Source: DASQFQ01 sp963802905 (GTDB taxonomy: Bacteria; Actinomycetota; Thermoleophilia; Solirubrobacterales; Solirubrobacteraceae). Taken from it: DNA of 64,000 bases. Under the pieces are notes generated by a model. The model was not told the DNA's origin, did no database searches, and worked only from the letters and a program-made list of their open reading frames with translations. How positions within the stretch are numbered: the stretch's first letter is position 1; the number at the start of each line of letters is the position of its first letter. Below, one piece after another: positions 1 through 8,579 of the stretch. Made by a program: the position numbers and the translations under genes. The DNA lies in the NCBI GenBank assembly GCA_963802905.1, contig CAWDKH010000024.1, forward strand, positions 1 to 64,000. Reading direction: 5' to 3'.

Positions 1-789
1 CTGACCTTGAGGTCGATGAACGGACCCGGCGCGAGGTCGCTCGCGCGGTAGGTGCGCAGGAAGCCGTCGCTCGTCCCGATCGCGATGTGCGGCGGTCGGA
101 GTCCGAGAGACGTCGAGGTTGAGGAGCGCCGGACTCGCAATCGGGTTGGCGATGACGTCGCGGGTCCTCTCGGGAGTGCCGAACGATGGTCGGGCTCCGG
201 CTCCGCGACGGCACCTTGAACAGCCGCTCGCCCGCGACGAAGAACAGATCGCCCGCCGCGAGGAGCCGGCGTCGCGAGCAGCAGGGAGGCGATCGTCACG
301 CCGTCCGTCCCCGGCACCAGGAACTCGCCGGCCAGGTTGCCGCCGCCGGGGTCGAACTGGGCGATCTCGATCCCCGCGCCGTCCTTGTGGGCGACCGCGA
401 ACAGCTGGCCGGCGTCCGCGAACGTCGAGGTGTCGGCGAACGGACGTCGCCGGCGGACGACGCTGACCGGCCCGAACACGTCGGCTCGTCGCCCTACGTC
501 GATGTTCGCCGACCGCCCCGCCGTCCGGAGGCGCCGGGGGTGCACGACCCCGTCGGCCGTGCCGTAGCCCGCGACGCGGTGCCGGCGGGCGGTGATGACC
601 GAGCGAGGTCCTGACCGTGCCGTCCCGCGCTGCCAGACCGGAACAGCGGCGCGGCGCCCGCGTCGACCGGCTGGTGGCCGGAGCGGCCGGCGTCGCCGCC
701 GAAACCGGGCCAGTGCGCGGCTTGGGCGCGCCGGGCACCAGGCAGGCGAACAGGGCAGCCGCGAGCAATGCGGCGCGAAACAACGACAT
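1..789 (-). pseudogene. Secreted PQQ-like beta-propeller protein, 3' truncated by window edge, multiply frameshifted
   Basis: The minus strand reads as a secreted protein if several single-base frameshifts are allowed. It begins with ATG at 789 and a signal peptide (MSLFRAALLAAALFACLVPG). A stretch resembling the start of PQQ-type propellers follows (FGGDAGRSGHQPVDAG), then blade-like pieces such as FADAGQLFAVA, GNLAGEFLVPGTDGV and HIAIGTSDGFLRTYRASDL. The pieces alternate between all three frames, so at least four indels lie in under 800 bases, while GC-rich third positions persist in each piece. This suggests sequence error more than decay. The gene continues beyond position 1. The specific role is unknown; propellers of this kind usually sit outside the membrane. 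Confidence 0.55.
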
Positions 790-940
790 TCGGGGGGACG
801 ACGTCATCGAAAGCCTTCGACAGAGGAATCGGCCAATCGGTGCGCCGCCTCGCGGGTTCCTGGACGAAAGAACCTATCTTTCGACACGGCGTCACCAGCC
901 CCTGCGCAGGAGCGCGGGCGCCACCCCCGAATGCGGGCAT
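790..940. promoter_or_regulatory. Divergent intergenic region with inverted repeat over a -10-like hexamer
   Basis: This gap separates the minus-strand propeller gene from the plus-strand membrane protein. It contains a perfect 7-base inverted repeat, CGAAAGA at 865-871 and TCTTTCG at 877-883. The repeat overlaps the -10-like hexamer TATCTT (875-880). A second smaller repeat, TCGAA and TTCGA with a 4-base spacer, lies at 807-820. It may be an operator/promoter for the plus-strand gene, but no regulator is encoded next to it. Confidence 0.35.
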
Positions 941-2005
941 GTGGAACTCGACGCCTATGAGCGGCGCTTCCGGCGCGCCGGTCTGCCGCTGTTCATCGAG
1001 GGCTGGGACGCGAGCCGCGACGTCTTCACCCGCGCGGTGCCGCTGCTCGCGCTCGTGTTCGTCGGCGAGGTGCTCGGCGCGCTCGACAGCGAGTGGTCGG
1101 TGTGGGCCAACCTCGCCGCCGCGCTCGGCGGGCTGGCCATCCTGCTCTCGGGCTTCGGCGTGCTGAACCTGCTGCGCGGACGGCGCTTCTTCGAGCTCCC
1201 CCACCGCGTCGGGCGACTCGAGCTCGGGATCTTCGTCGTGCTGCCGGCGCTGCTGCCGCTCGTGTTCAGCGGCCAGGTCGTGAGCGCGCTCGTCACCGCG
1301 GCCGCCAACCTCGCGCTGCTCGCGGTCGTGTACCTCGTGATCGGCTTCGGGCTCGTGTTCATCCTGCGCTGGGCGGCGCTCCAGCTCCCGCGGGGGCTGA
1401 CGACGTCGCTGGCGGTGCTGACCCGGGCGATCCCGCTGCTGCTCGTGTTCTCGCTCGTGCTGTTCATCAACACCGAGATGTGGCAGGTCTTCTCGCTGAT
1501 GCCGCAGGCCTACGTGATCGCCGTGGCCGGCCTGTTGGCGCTCGTCGCCGCGGCGTTCCTTGTCGGCCGGCTGCCGCGCGAGGTCGTCCGCCTGCAGGGC
1601 GACGGGCCGACGCTGAACCCGCGCCAGCGCGTCAACGTCGGCCTCGTGATGTTCGTCTCGCAGGCGCTCCAGGTGCTCGTCGTCAGCCTCGCGCTGGCGG
1701 GCTTCTTCGTCGTCTTCGGCGCACTGACGATCGGCCCCGAGGTCCGCGAGTCGTGGATCGGCTCGCGCGGCACCCCGATCGGTCCCTCGTTCGAGCTCCT
1801 CGGCGGCCGCCTGACGATCACCGAGGAGCTGCTGCGGGTGTCCGGCGCGATCGCGGCGTTCGGCGGCGTCTACTACGCGATTGCGGTCCTAACCGACTCG
1901 ACCTACCGCGAGGAGTTCCTCGACGACATCGTCGGCGAGCTGCGCGAGACATTCGCGTTGCGCGCCGAGTACCTCGCGCTCAGAGGTTCATCGCCACGTA
2001 CTTGA
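941..2005 (+). CDS. Polytopic membrane protein of unknown function
   Basis: A 354-aa protein with about seven hydrophobic segments, spread from roughly residue 30 to residue 320. A soluble charged N-terminus (VELDAYERRFRRAG) precedes them, and the tail is charged. I do not recognise a family. The GTG at 941 is chosen because the frame upstream of it loses membrane-protein character and overlaps the divergent propeller gene; no clear Shine-Dalgarno is visible. Its 3' end overlaps the end of the convergent dehydrogenase gene by 26 bases, and the last few residues are not conserved-looking, so the stop may be displaced by a small indel. A transport or sensing role is possible but unsupported. 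Confidence 0.6.
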   Translation: MELDAYERRFRRAGLPLFIEGWDASRDVFTRAVPLLALVFVGEVLGALDSEWSVWANLAAALGGLAILLSGFGVLNLLRGRRFFELPHRVGRLELGIFVVLPALLPLVFSGQVVSALVTAAANLALLAVVYLVIGFGLVFILRWAALQLPRGLTTSLAVLTRAIPLLLVFSLVLFINTEMWQVFSLMPQAYVIAVAGLLALVAAAFLVGRLPREVVRLQGDGPTLNPRQRVNVGLVMFVSQALQVLVVSLALAGFFVVFGALTIGPEVRESWIGSRGTPIGPSFELLGGRLTITEELLRVSGAIAAFGGVYYAIAVLTDSTYREEFLDDIVGELRETFALRAEYLALRGSSPRT

Positions 2006-3450
2006 TCTCCAGGTACTCGTGGATGCCCTCGGCGCCGCCCTCGCGCCCGAAGCCGGACTGCTTGACGCCGCCGAACGGCGCCGCCGGGTTCGAGACGAGG
2101 CCCTGATTGAGGCCGACCATGCCGGTGTCGAGCGCCTCGCAGACGCGGAACGCGCGCTTGATGTCGCTGGTGTAGACGTAGGCGACGAGCCCGTACTCGG
2201 TGTCGTTGGCGGCCGCCACGGCGGCCTCCTCGTCGTCGAAGCTCGCGATCGGGGCGACCGGCCCGAAGATCTCCTCCTTGAGCAGGCGCGCCTCAACCGG
2301 GACGCCGGCCAGCACCGTCGGGCTCGTAGAAGTAGCCCGCGCCGTCTTGCGCGGTCCCGCCGAGCACCACGCTCGCACCCTTGCTCGTCGCGTCGTCGAC
2401 GAGCTCCGCCACCTTGTCGCGCTGCGTCCCGTCGATCAGCGGCCCGACCTTGACGTCGTCCTCGGTGCCGCGCCCGACCGGCATCTCGGCGAGCTTGGCG
2501 GCGAGCTTCTCGGCGAACTCGTCCTGCAGCTTCTCGGCGACGTGGAAGCGGTTGGCCGCCGTGCACGCCTCGCCGATGTTGCGCATCTTGGCGATCACCG
2601 CGCCCTCGACCGCGTCGTCGACGTCGGCGTCGTCGAACACGAGGAATGGGGCGTTCCCCCCGAGCTCCATCGACACGCGCAGGATGTTGTGCGCCGACTG
2701 CTCGATCAGCTTGCGGCCGACCTCGGTCGAGCCGGTGAACGACAGCTTGCGCAGGCGCGCGTCGCCGATGATCGGCTTCGAGACGTCGCTCGACTTGCTC
2801 GAGGTGACGATGTTCAGCACGCCGGCGGGGAGCCCGGACTCCTCGAGGATCTCGCCCAGCGCGAGCATCGACAGCGGCGTCTGCTGGGCCGGCTTGACCA
2901 CCATCGTGCAGCCGGCGGCGATCGCGGGGCCGATCTTGCGCGTCCCCATCGCCATCGGGAAGTTCCAGGGCGTGATCATGTAACACGGGCCCACCGGCTG
3001 GCGCATGGTCAGCAGCCGCCCGGCGCCGTTGGGCGCGGTCGCGTAGCGGCCCTCGATCCGCACCGCCTCCTCCGCGAACCAGCGGAAGAACTCCGACGCG
3101 TAGGCGATCTCGGCCTTCGACTCGGCGATCGGCTTGCCCATCTCGAGCGTCATCACGAGCGCGAGCTCGTCGGCCTTCGCCGTGATCGCCTCGTAGGCGC
3201 GGCGCAGGATCTCGCCGCGCTCGCGCGGCGCGTGAGCGGCCCACTCGGCCTGCACGGCGCAGGCGGCGTCGAGCGCGGCCGACGCGTCCTCGGGCGTCGC
3301 GTCCGCGACCGAGGCGATCGCCTCGCCCGTCGAGGGGTCCTCGACGTCGAGCGTGGCGCCGCCGGTTGCCTCGCGCCACTCGCCGCCGATGAACAGCTGC
3401 GTGTTGACGTTGGTGAGGGCGGTCTTCTCCTGATCAGCGGTGATGCTCAT
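1980..3450 (-). CDS. gabD: NAD(P)-dependent succinate-semialdehyde-type dehydrogenase (one frameshift)
   Basis: Aldehyde dehydrogenase, about 489 aa once one frameshift is repaired. It oxidises an aldehyde, probably succinate semialdehyde, to the acid. Visible motifs are the Rossmann FTGSTEVG near residue 238, the general base Glu262 in MELGGNAP, and the nucleophile Cys296 in NIGEACTAANRF, the form typical of the GabD branch. The frame breaks at a GGG run (2320-2322): FYEP continues as TVLAGVPVEARLLKEEIFGP in another frame, consistent with one inserted base. The start ATG overlaps the stop of the ThDP enzyme gene (ATGA), so the two are translationally coupled. The substrate assignment comes from motif and context. 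Confidence 0.85.
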
Positions 3451-5090
3451 GCGGCAACGGTCTCCGTTCCGAGTTCTTCCGAGATCGCCACGTCGATCGA
3501 GTAGTCGATCGGCAGCACGATCAGGGATGGCAGGTCAAGGGTCAGCGCGTGGCGCAGGTGACGGCCGAAGTCGTCCGTCTTCTCGCAGCGCCAGGCCGGC
3601 ATCCCGAAGGCGTCGGCCAGCTTGACGAAGTCGGGGTTGGTGAAGTCGGTGCCGAAGTGGCGGCCGAACTTCTTGTCCTGCTTCCAGACGATCGAGCCGT
3701 ACTGCGAGTTCTCCCAGATGACGTTGACGATCGGGGTCTTCAGGCGCACAGCGGTCTCGAGCTCCTGGCAGTTCATGAGGAAGCCGCCGTCGCCGTTGAC
3801 GGTGATCACCTTGCGCTCGGGGTGTACGAGCTTGGCGGCGATCGCGGTCGGCAGCGCGATCCCCATCCCGGCGAGCCCGTTGGCGATGAACACCGTGTTC
3901 GGCTCGTGGGCGGGGAACATGCGCGCGATCCACAGCTTGTGCAGGCCGACGTCGGAGATCAGCAGGTCCTCGCGGCCCATCGCGTCGCGGATCTCCCACA
4001 GCGCGCGCGGCGGCTGCATCGGGAACGAGTCGTCGCCCCTGGCCGACATGAAGCGCCCGAGCACGATGTCGTTGAGACGCGAGTCCTGGACCGTGTGCGG
4101 GGCCTCGCGCAGCTCCTCGGCCAGGCGGGTGAGGATGTGGTAGAGGTCGCCGACGAGGTCGACCTCGGTCTGGAAGTGCTCGTCGACCTCGGCCGAGGTC
4201 GTGTCGATGCAGACGATCTTCTTGTTCTTCTTGGGGTTCCAGTGCTCCGGGGAGTGCTCGACGAGGTCGTAGCCGACCGTGATCACCACGTCGGCGTCCT
4301 CGAAGCCCGCGAGCGTGTAATCGCGCGACTGCAGCCCGACGGTGCCGAGCCAGTGCGGGTCCTCGTAGTCGAGCAGGCCCTTGCCCATGAACGTCTCGGC
4401 GACGCCGATGCCGGTCGCGCGGGCGAACTCGCGCAGCGCGGGGGCGGCGCCGACGCGGGCGACGCCGTTGCCGGCCAGCACCACGGGGTTGATCGCCGAC
4501 TGGATGATCGAGACCGCCTTCAACAGGTCGGGCGCCGACGGCTCGGGGCTGCGGATCTGCGTCCGCGCGGGCAGCGGCACGGCGTCGAGGGTCGCCGCCA
4601 TCACGTCCTCGGGCAGCTCGATGTGCGTGGGCCCGGGCTTCTGCGCCTGGGCGACCTTGAACGCCTTGCGCACGACCTCGGGGATGATGTGGCTCGAGTT
4701 CAGGCGCGCGTTCCACTTCGTCACCGGCTTCATGATCGAGACGATGTCGATGTACTGGTGGGACTCCTTGTGCATGCGCTCGAGGTCGCCCTGGCCGGTC
4801 AGGGCGACGAGCGGCGAGCGGTCGAGGAAGGCGTCGGCGACCGCGGTGATCAGGTTCGTGGCGCCCGGGCCGAGCGTGCCGAGGCAGACGCCGGCGCGCT
4901 GCGTGAGCCGGCCGTACATGTCAGCCATGTAGGCCCCGCCCTGTTCGTGTCGAACGGGGATGAAGTCGATAGAGGAGTTAGCCAGCGATTCATTGAGATC
5001 CAGGGTCTCCTCACCCGGGATACCGAAGACGTACTTGACCCCCTCGACCTCCAAGCACTCCACGAACAGGTCCGACGCCTTGCGCTCCAT
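3447..5090 (-). CDS. Acetolactate-synthase-like ThDP enzyme, possible 2-oxoglutarate decarboxylase
   Basis: A 547-aa thiamine diphosphate enzyme. The N-terminal Pyr domain carries the activating Glu49 in VRHEQGGAYMADMYGR and the strongly conserved GTLGPGATN. The C-terminal PP domain has the GDG...N metal-ThDP motif (NGDGGFLMN...). By family it resembles the catalytic subunit of acetolactate synthase, but no regulatory ilvH or other ilv gene is near. It is instead coupled by ATGA to a succinate-semialdehyde-type dehydrogenase. In Synechococcus 7002 an acetolactate-synthase-like protein next to such a dehydrogenase is a 2-oxoglutarate decarboxylase, so that function is a reasonable alternative. 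A GGAGGGGAG stretch lies upstream of the ATG. Confidence 0.85.
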   Translation of the reverse strand: MERKASDLFVECLEVEGVKYVFGIPGEETLDLNESLANSSIDFIPVRHEQGGAYMADMYGRLTQRAGVCLGTLGPGATNLITAVADAFLDRSPLVALTGQGDLERMHKESHQYIDIVSIMKPVTKWNARLNSSHIIPEVVRKAFKVAQAQKPGPTHIELPEDVMAATLDAVPLPARTQIRSPEPSAPDLLKAVSIIQSAINPVVLAGNGVARVGAAPALREFARATGIGVAETFMGKGLLDYEDPHWLGTVGLQSRDYTLAGFEDADVVITVGYDLVEHSPEHWNPKKNKKIVCIDTTSAEVDEHFQTEVDLVGDLYHILTRLAEELREAPHTVQDSRLNDIVLGRFMSARGDDSFPMQPPRALWEIRDAMGREDLLISDVGLHKLWIARMFPAHEPNTVFIANGLAGMGIALPTAIAAKLVHPERKVITVNGDGGFLMNCQELETAVRLKTPIVNVIWENSQYGSIVWKQDKKFGRHFGTDFTNPDFVKLADAFGMPAWRCEKTDDFGRHLRHALTLDLPSLIVLPIDYSIDVAISEELGTETVAA

Positions 5091-5149
5091 TGCCCGAAAC
5101 TTCTCCCCTCCGACGGTGTCGGGCTAACGTAGCCGTAGATCACGTTTTC

Positions 5150-6580
5150 ATGCGCGCTCGGACCTTCCTGCTCACCCTCATCGCTCTCTGCCTGCTGCCC
5201 GCGGGGACGGCGGCGGCTGCCTCGTCGAAGTTCACGATCCGCGGCGCCGGCTTCGGCCACGGCGTCGGGATGAGCCAGTACGGGGCCTACGGCTTCGCGC
5301 AGAACGGCAGCGCCTACCGCGACATCCTCGCCCACTACTACACGGGCACCGCGATCGGGGCGGTCGACGGCAACCAGCGGGTGCGCGTGCTGCTGCAGTC
5401 GGTGCGGGGCTCCGCGTCGTTCACCGGCGCTGTGCGCGCGGGCCGGCGGCGGCTCTCGTCGCGCAAGACCTACTTCGTGCGCCGCCGGGGTGCGGCCGTG
5501 CAGCTGCGCTCCGCGCGCGGCAAGCGGCTCGGCACCTACAGCGCGCTGCGCGTGACCGGCCGCGGGGGCATGGTCACGCTGCGCGGCCGCGCGGCAAACG
5601 GGCGCGTCAACGGCGCCTACCGCGGCGCGATCGACTTCAGCCCCGGGGCGTTCTCCGGCGTCGACGCCATCAACGCGCTCGCGCTCGACACCTACCTGCG
5701 CGGCGTGGTGCCGGACGAGTCGCCGCCGTCGTGGCCGATCGAGGCGCTGAAGGCGCAGGCCGTGGCCGCCCGCACCTACGCGATCGCGACGATGAAGCCG
5801 GGCGCCGGCTTCGACCTCTACCCCGACACGCGCTCGCAGGTCTACGGCGGCGTCGCGGCCGAGGAGGCCTCGACCAACCAGGCGATCGCCGAGACGCGCG
5901 GCGAGGTCGTCACCTACAACGGCGCGCCGGTCGTCACCTTCTTCTTCTCCACCTCGGGCGGACGCACCGAGGACGTCGAGAACACGCCGCTGGGCAACGA
6001 GCCGCAGCCGTGGCTGAAGTCCGTCGACGATCCCTACGACGACGCCTCCCCGCGCCACCGCTGGGGCCCGATCCGGATGACGCTCGCGCGCGCCGACGCC
6101 AAGCTCGGCTCGCTGGTCAAGGGCAAGTTCCGCGGCATCGAGGTCGTGCAGCGCGGCAAGTCGCCGCGGATCGTCGAGGCCGACGTGATCGGCAGCCGCG
6201 GGCGCACGCGCGTGACCGGCGGGCAGCTGCGGGCGCGCTTCGGCCTGTTCGACACGTGGGCGTTCTTCACCTCGATCAGCACCGGCGAGGAGCCGCCGCC
6301 CGAGCCCGAGGCGCCCGAGGGCCCGCCGACCGGCGGGACCGAGCCGTTCGGCTCCGCCGCGTGGCTGCGCCCCCACGTCATCAGCCGGCTCACCGGCCGC
6401 GTGCTGCCGGTGCTCAAGAGCGGGACCGCGCTCGTGCAGCGACGCGACGGCAAGACCTGGGTCACCGCCGGCACGGTCCACGTGCAACGCGGCGGGCGCT
6501 ACGCCTACGACGTCACCGTCCCGGGCGTCTACCGGGTCCGGTACCACGACGAGCACGGCCCCGCCGTCCGCGTCTCCTGA
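5150..6580 (+). CDS. Secreted SpoIID/LytB-domain protein
   Basis: A 476-aa exported protein. The ATG at 5150 gives a clean signal peptide (MRARTFLLTLIALCLLPAG, cleavage near AAAA-SS). The GFGHGVGMSQYGAYG motif, LDTYLRGVVPDE, KAQAVAARTYA and FFSTSGGRTED are the hallmarks of SpoIID/LytB. In sporulating bacteria this family comprises lytic transglycosylases acting on peptidoglycan; in actinobacteria they are widespread and their role is less clear. A proline/glutamate-rich linker near residue 380 leads to a C-terminal beta-rich domain. The next gene (HAD phosphatase) starts on its TGA. Upstream, 59 bases separate it from the divergent ThDP enzyme gene. Confidence 0.85.
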   Translation: MRARTFLLTLIALCLLPAGTAAAASSKFTIRGAGFGHGVGMSQYGAYGFAQNGSAYRDILAHYYTGTAIGAVDGNQRVRVLLQSVRGSASFTGAVRAGRRRLSSRKTYFVRRRGAAVQLRSARGKRLGTYSALRVTGRGGMVTLRGRAANGRVNGAYRGAIDFSPGAFSGVDAINALALDTYLRGVVPDESPPSWPIEALKAQAVAARTYAIATMKPGAGFDLYPDTRSQVYGGVAAEEASTNQAIAETRGEVVTYNGAPVVTFFFSTSGGRTEDVENTPLGNEPQPWLKSVDDPYDDASPRHRWGPIRMTLARADAKLGSLVKGKFRGIEVVQRGKSPRIVEADVIGSRGRTRVTGGQLRARFGLFDTWAFFTSISTGEEPPPEPEAPEGPPTGGTEPFGSAAWLRPHVISRLTGRVLPVLKSGTALVQRRDGKTWVTAGTVHVQRGGRYAYDVTVPGVYRVRYHDEHGPAVRVS

Positions 6581-7203
6581 TCTCCGCCGTCATCTTCGAC
6601 TGCGACGGGGTCCTGGTCGACTCCGAGGCGATCTCCAACCGGGTGCTCGCCGGTCTGCTGACCGAGATCGGCATACCGATGACGCCGGAGGCGTCGGTCG
6701 AGCAGTTCATGGGGCGGTCGTGGAAGAACGTCGTCGCCTATGCGGACGAGCGCGGCGGGCTGCCCGAGGGCTTCCGCCGCCGCTACCTCGACGGGATGTT
6801 CGCCGCCTTCGAGCAGGAGCTGCAGCCGGTGCCGGGGATCGTGGGCGCGCTCGACGCGATCACGCTGCCCAACTGCGTGGCCTCGAGCGCCTCGGTCGAG
6901 AAGATGCGCTTCACGCTCGGGCACACGGGGCTGTGGGACCGCTTCGAGGGCCGGATCTTCAGCGCCACCGAGGTCGAGCACGGCAAGCCGGCGCCCGACC
7001 TGTTCCTGCATGCCGCGGCGACGATGGGCTGGGAGCCCGCGGACTGCGCCGTGGTCGAGGACTCGCCGGCCGGCGTCGAGGCCGCGCTCCGGGCGGGCAT
7101 GACCGTGTTCGGCTACGCCGGGACCACGCCACGCGAGCGCCTCGACGGCGCCCGCGTCTTCGCCGACATGGCGGAGCTGCCGGGGCTGCTTCAGCCCTCG
7201 TAG
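6577..7203 (+). CDS. HAD-superfamily hydrolase, beta-phosphoglucomutase-like
   Basis: A 208-aa phosphatase or phosphomutase of the HAD superfamily acting on a small phosphorylated metabolite. The nucleophile motif FDCDGVLVDSE is at residues 7-17; SSASVEK gives motif II, GKPAPD motif III and VVEDSPAGVEAA motif IV, with the cap domain between I and II. The frame has no ATG, GTG or TTG before the catalytic motif. CTG at 6577, overlapping the TGA of the SpoIID gene (CTGA), gives the normal family N-terminus (L/M)ISAVIFD and is the best start. The 3' end overlaps the convergent MaoC gene by 13 bases. The substrate cannot be told. Confidence 0.85.
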   Translation: MISAVIFDCDGVLVDSEAISNRVLAGLLTEIGIPMTPEASVEQFMGRSWKNVVAYADERGGLPEGFRRRYLDGMFAAFEQELQPVPGIVGALDAITLPNCVASSASVEKMRFTLGHTGLWDRFEGRIFSATEVEHGKPAPDLFLHAAATMGWEPADCAVVEDSPAGVEAALRAGMTVFGYAGTTPRERLDGARVFADMAELPGLLQPS

Positions 7204-7649
7204 AGCCGCGCGAGCGTCTCCGCGACGCACACCGGCTTCTCGCTGCCCTCGTGCTCGAACGTGAGCTGGAGCGTGACCTGGGCGCCGCCCTGGATCGGCT
7301 CGACGCTCGCGAGCTTGGCGCTCATGCGCACCTTGCCGCCGACGGGCAGCGGAGCCGGGAAGCGGACCTTGTTGAGCCCGTAGTTGACGCCGAACGCGAA
7401 GCCCTCGAACTTGAGGATCTGCTCGGAGAACCTGGGCGCCAGCGAAAGCGTGTAGTAGCCGTGGGCGATCGTGCCACCGAACGGCGTGTCCTTCGCGCGC
7501 TCGACGTCCACGTGGATCCACTGGTGGTCGCCGGTGACGTCCGCGAAGGTGTCGATGTCCTTCTGGGTGACCTCGAACCAGTCGCTGGTGCCGAGGTCCT
7601 GGCCCTCGGCCTCCGTGAGCTGTTCGAGGCCGGTGATCGTCGTCGTCAT
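7191..7649 (-). CDS. MaoC-like enoyl-CoA hydratase/dehydratase
   Basis: A 152-aa hot-dog-fold protein of the MaoC/PhaJ type, expected to hydrate 2-enoyl-CoA with R stereochemistry. The hydratase motif is clear: the Asp and His pair sit in FADVTGDHQWIHVD, followed by PFGGTIAHGYYTLSL. The length is normal for a single-domain MaoC. The gene stands alone between convergent and divergent neighbours. The ATG at 7649 is preceded by TATAGT with a 7-base gap, so the mRNA is probably leaderless. It could serve fatty-acid degradation; no acyl-CoA gene is adjacent. Confidence 0.85.
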   Translation of the reverse strand: MTTTITGLEQLTEAEGQDLGTSDWFEVTQKDIDTFADVTGDHQWIHVDVERAKDTPFGGTIAHGYYTLSLAPRFSEQILKFEGFAFGVNYGLNKVRFPAPLPVGGKVRMSAKLASVEPIQGGAQVTLQLTFEHEGSEKPVCVAETLARLYEG

Positions 7650-7673
7650 GCGCGGCACTATAGGTTGCGGTTG
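7650..7673. promoter_or_regulatory. Two overlapping divergent leaderless promoters
   Basis: Only 24 bases separate the starts of the divergent MaoC and exonuclease genes. On the minus strand TATAGT (7657-7662) lies 7 bases before the MaoC ATG. On the plus strand TAGGTT (7661-7666) lies 7 bases before the exonuclease ATG. The two -10-like hexamers share bases 7661-7662, so polymerase binding at one should exclude the other. Confidence 0.6.
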
Positions 7674-8534
7674 ATGGCCGGACCGCTGCTCGTCGCCGAC
7701 GCTCCACACCTGCTCTACCGCGCGTTCTACGCGCTGCCGGATTCGATCACCGGCCCGGACGACCAGCCGGTCAACGCGCTGCTGGGCTCGGTCAACGTGA
7801 CGCTGCAGGTGATCGAGGAGCACGCGCCGCGCGCGATCGTCATGTGCTTCGGCGCCGAGGCGGCCGACTACCGGACCGACGCGTTCCCCGCCTACCACGC
7901 CGACCGCCCGCCGATGCCGGACGGGCTGGCGGTGCAGTGGGCGAAGGCGCCGGCGCTGTACGAGGCGTTCGGCTGGACCGTGCTCGACCACGACGGGCTC
8001 GAGGCCGACGATCTCCTGCACTCGCTCGCGCTCGACGAGGAGCGGGCGGGCGGCAAGGCGCTGATCTTCACCGGCGACCGCGACCTCTTCCAGTGCGCGA
8101 CCGAGAACGTCCACATCCTCATGCAGCAGGCGCGCAAGGGGTTCACCGAGATGGGGCCCGAGGAGGTGCGCGAGCGCTACGGCATCGGGCCCGAGCAGGT
8201 GCCGGACTTCATCGCGCTGCGCGGCGACCCGTCCGACGGCCTCCCGGGGGCGAAGGGCATCGGCGCCAAGACCGCGGCCGACATCCTCCAGCGCAAGGGC
8301 GACCTCGAGCACGCGATCCTCGGCGCGATCCGCGAGAAGCCGTCGGTGCGGCGCGCGCTGATCGAGCAGGCCGACGAGCTGCGCTCGTTCAAGGAGATCG
8401 CGACGCTGGTGGAGGTCGAGCTCGACACGGTCGAGGACCGCGAGAGCGACTGGGCCGGCGGGGCCAAGGCCGCGCGCGAGCTGGGGATGAACCGGCTCGC
8501 CGAGCGGCTGGAGAAGCTCGCCGACGACCACTGA
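7674..8534 (+). CDS. 5'-3' exonuclease (PolA N-terminal/FEN-like)
   Basis: A 286-aa stand-alone homologue of the 5' nuclease domain of DNA polymerase I. It should remove RNA primers or 5' flaps in replication and repair. The metal-binding carboxylates are visible: VADAPHLLYRAF at the start, DGLEADDLL, FTGDRDLFQ, and a helix-hairpin-helix region with LRGDPSDGLPGAKGIGAKTA near residues 180-200. No polymerase domain follows. The ATG is 7 bases after TAGGTT, so it is probably leaderless. The TTG three bases upstream is a weaker alternative. Confidence 0.9.
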   Translation: MAGPLLVADAPHLLYRAFYALPDSITGPDDQPVNALLGSVNVTLQVIEEHAPRAIVMCFGAEAADYRTDAFPAYHADRPPMPDGLAVQWAKAPALYEAFGWTVLDHDGLEADDLLHSLALDEERAGGKALIFTGDRDLFQCATENVHILMQQARKGFTEMGPEEVRERYGIGPEQVPDFIALRGDPSDGLPGAKGIGAKTAADILQRKGDLEHAILGAIREKPSVRRALIEQADELRSFKEIATLVEVELDTVEDRESDWAGGAKAARELGMNRLAERLEKLADDH

Positions 8535-8579
8535 GGACTACCGCAGCGCTGCAGATGCCGGTAGCGTCGCGGGAGCGCG

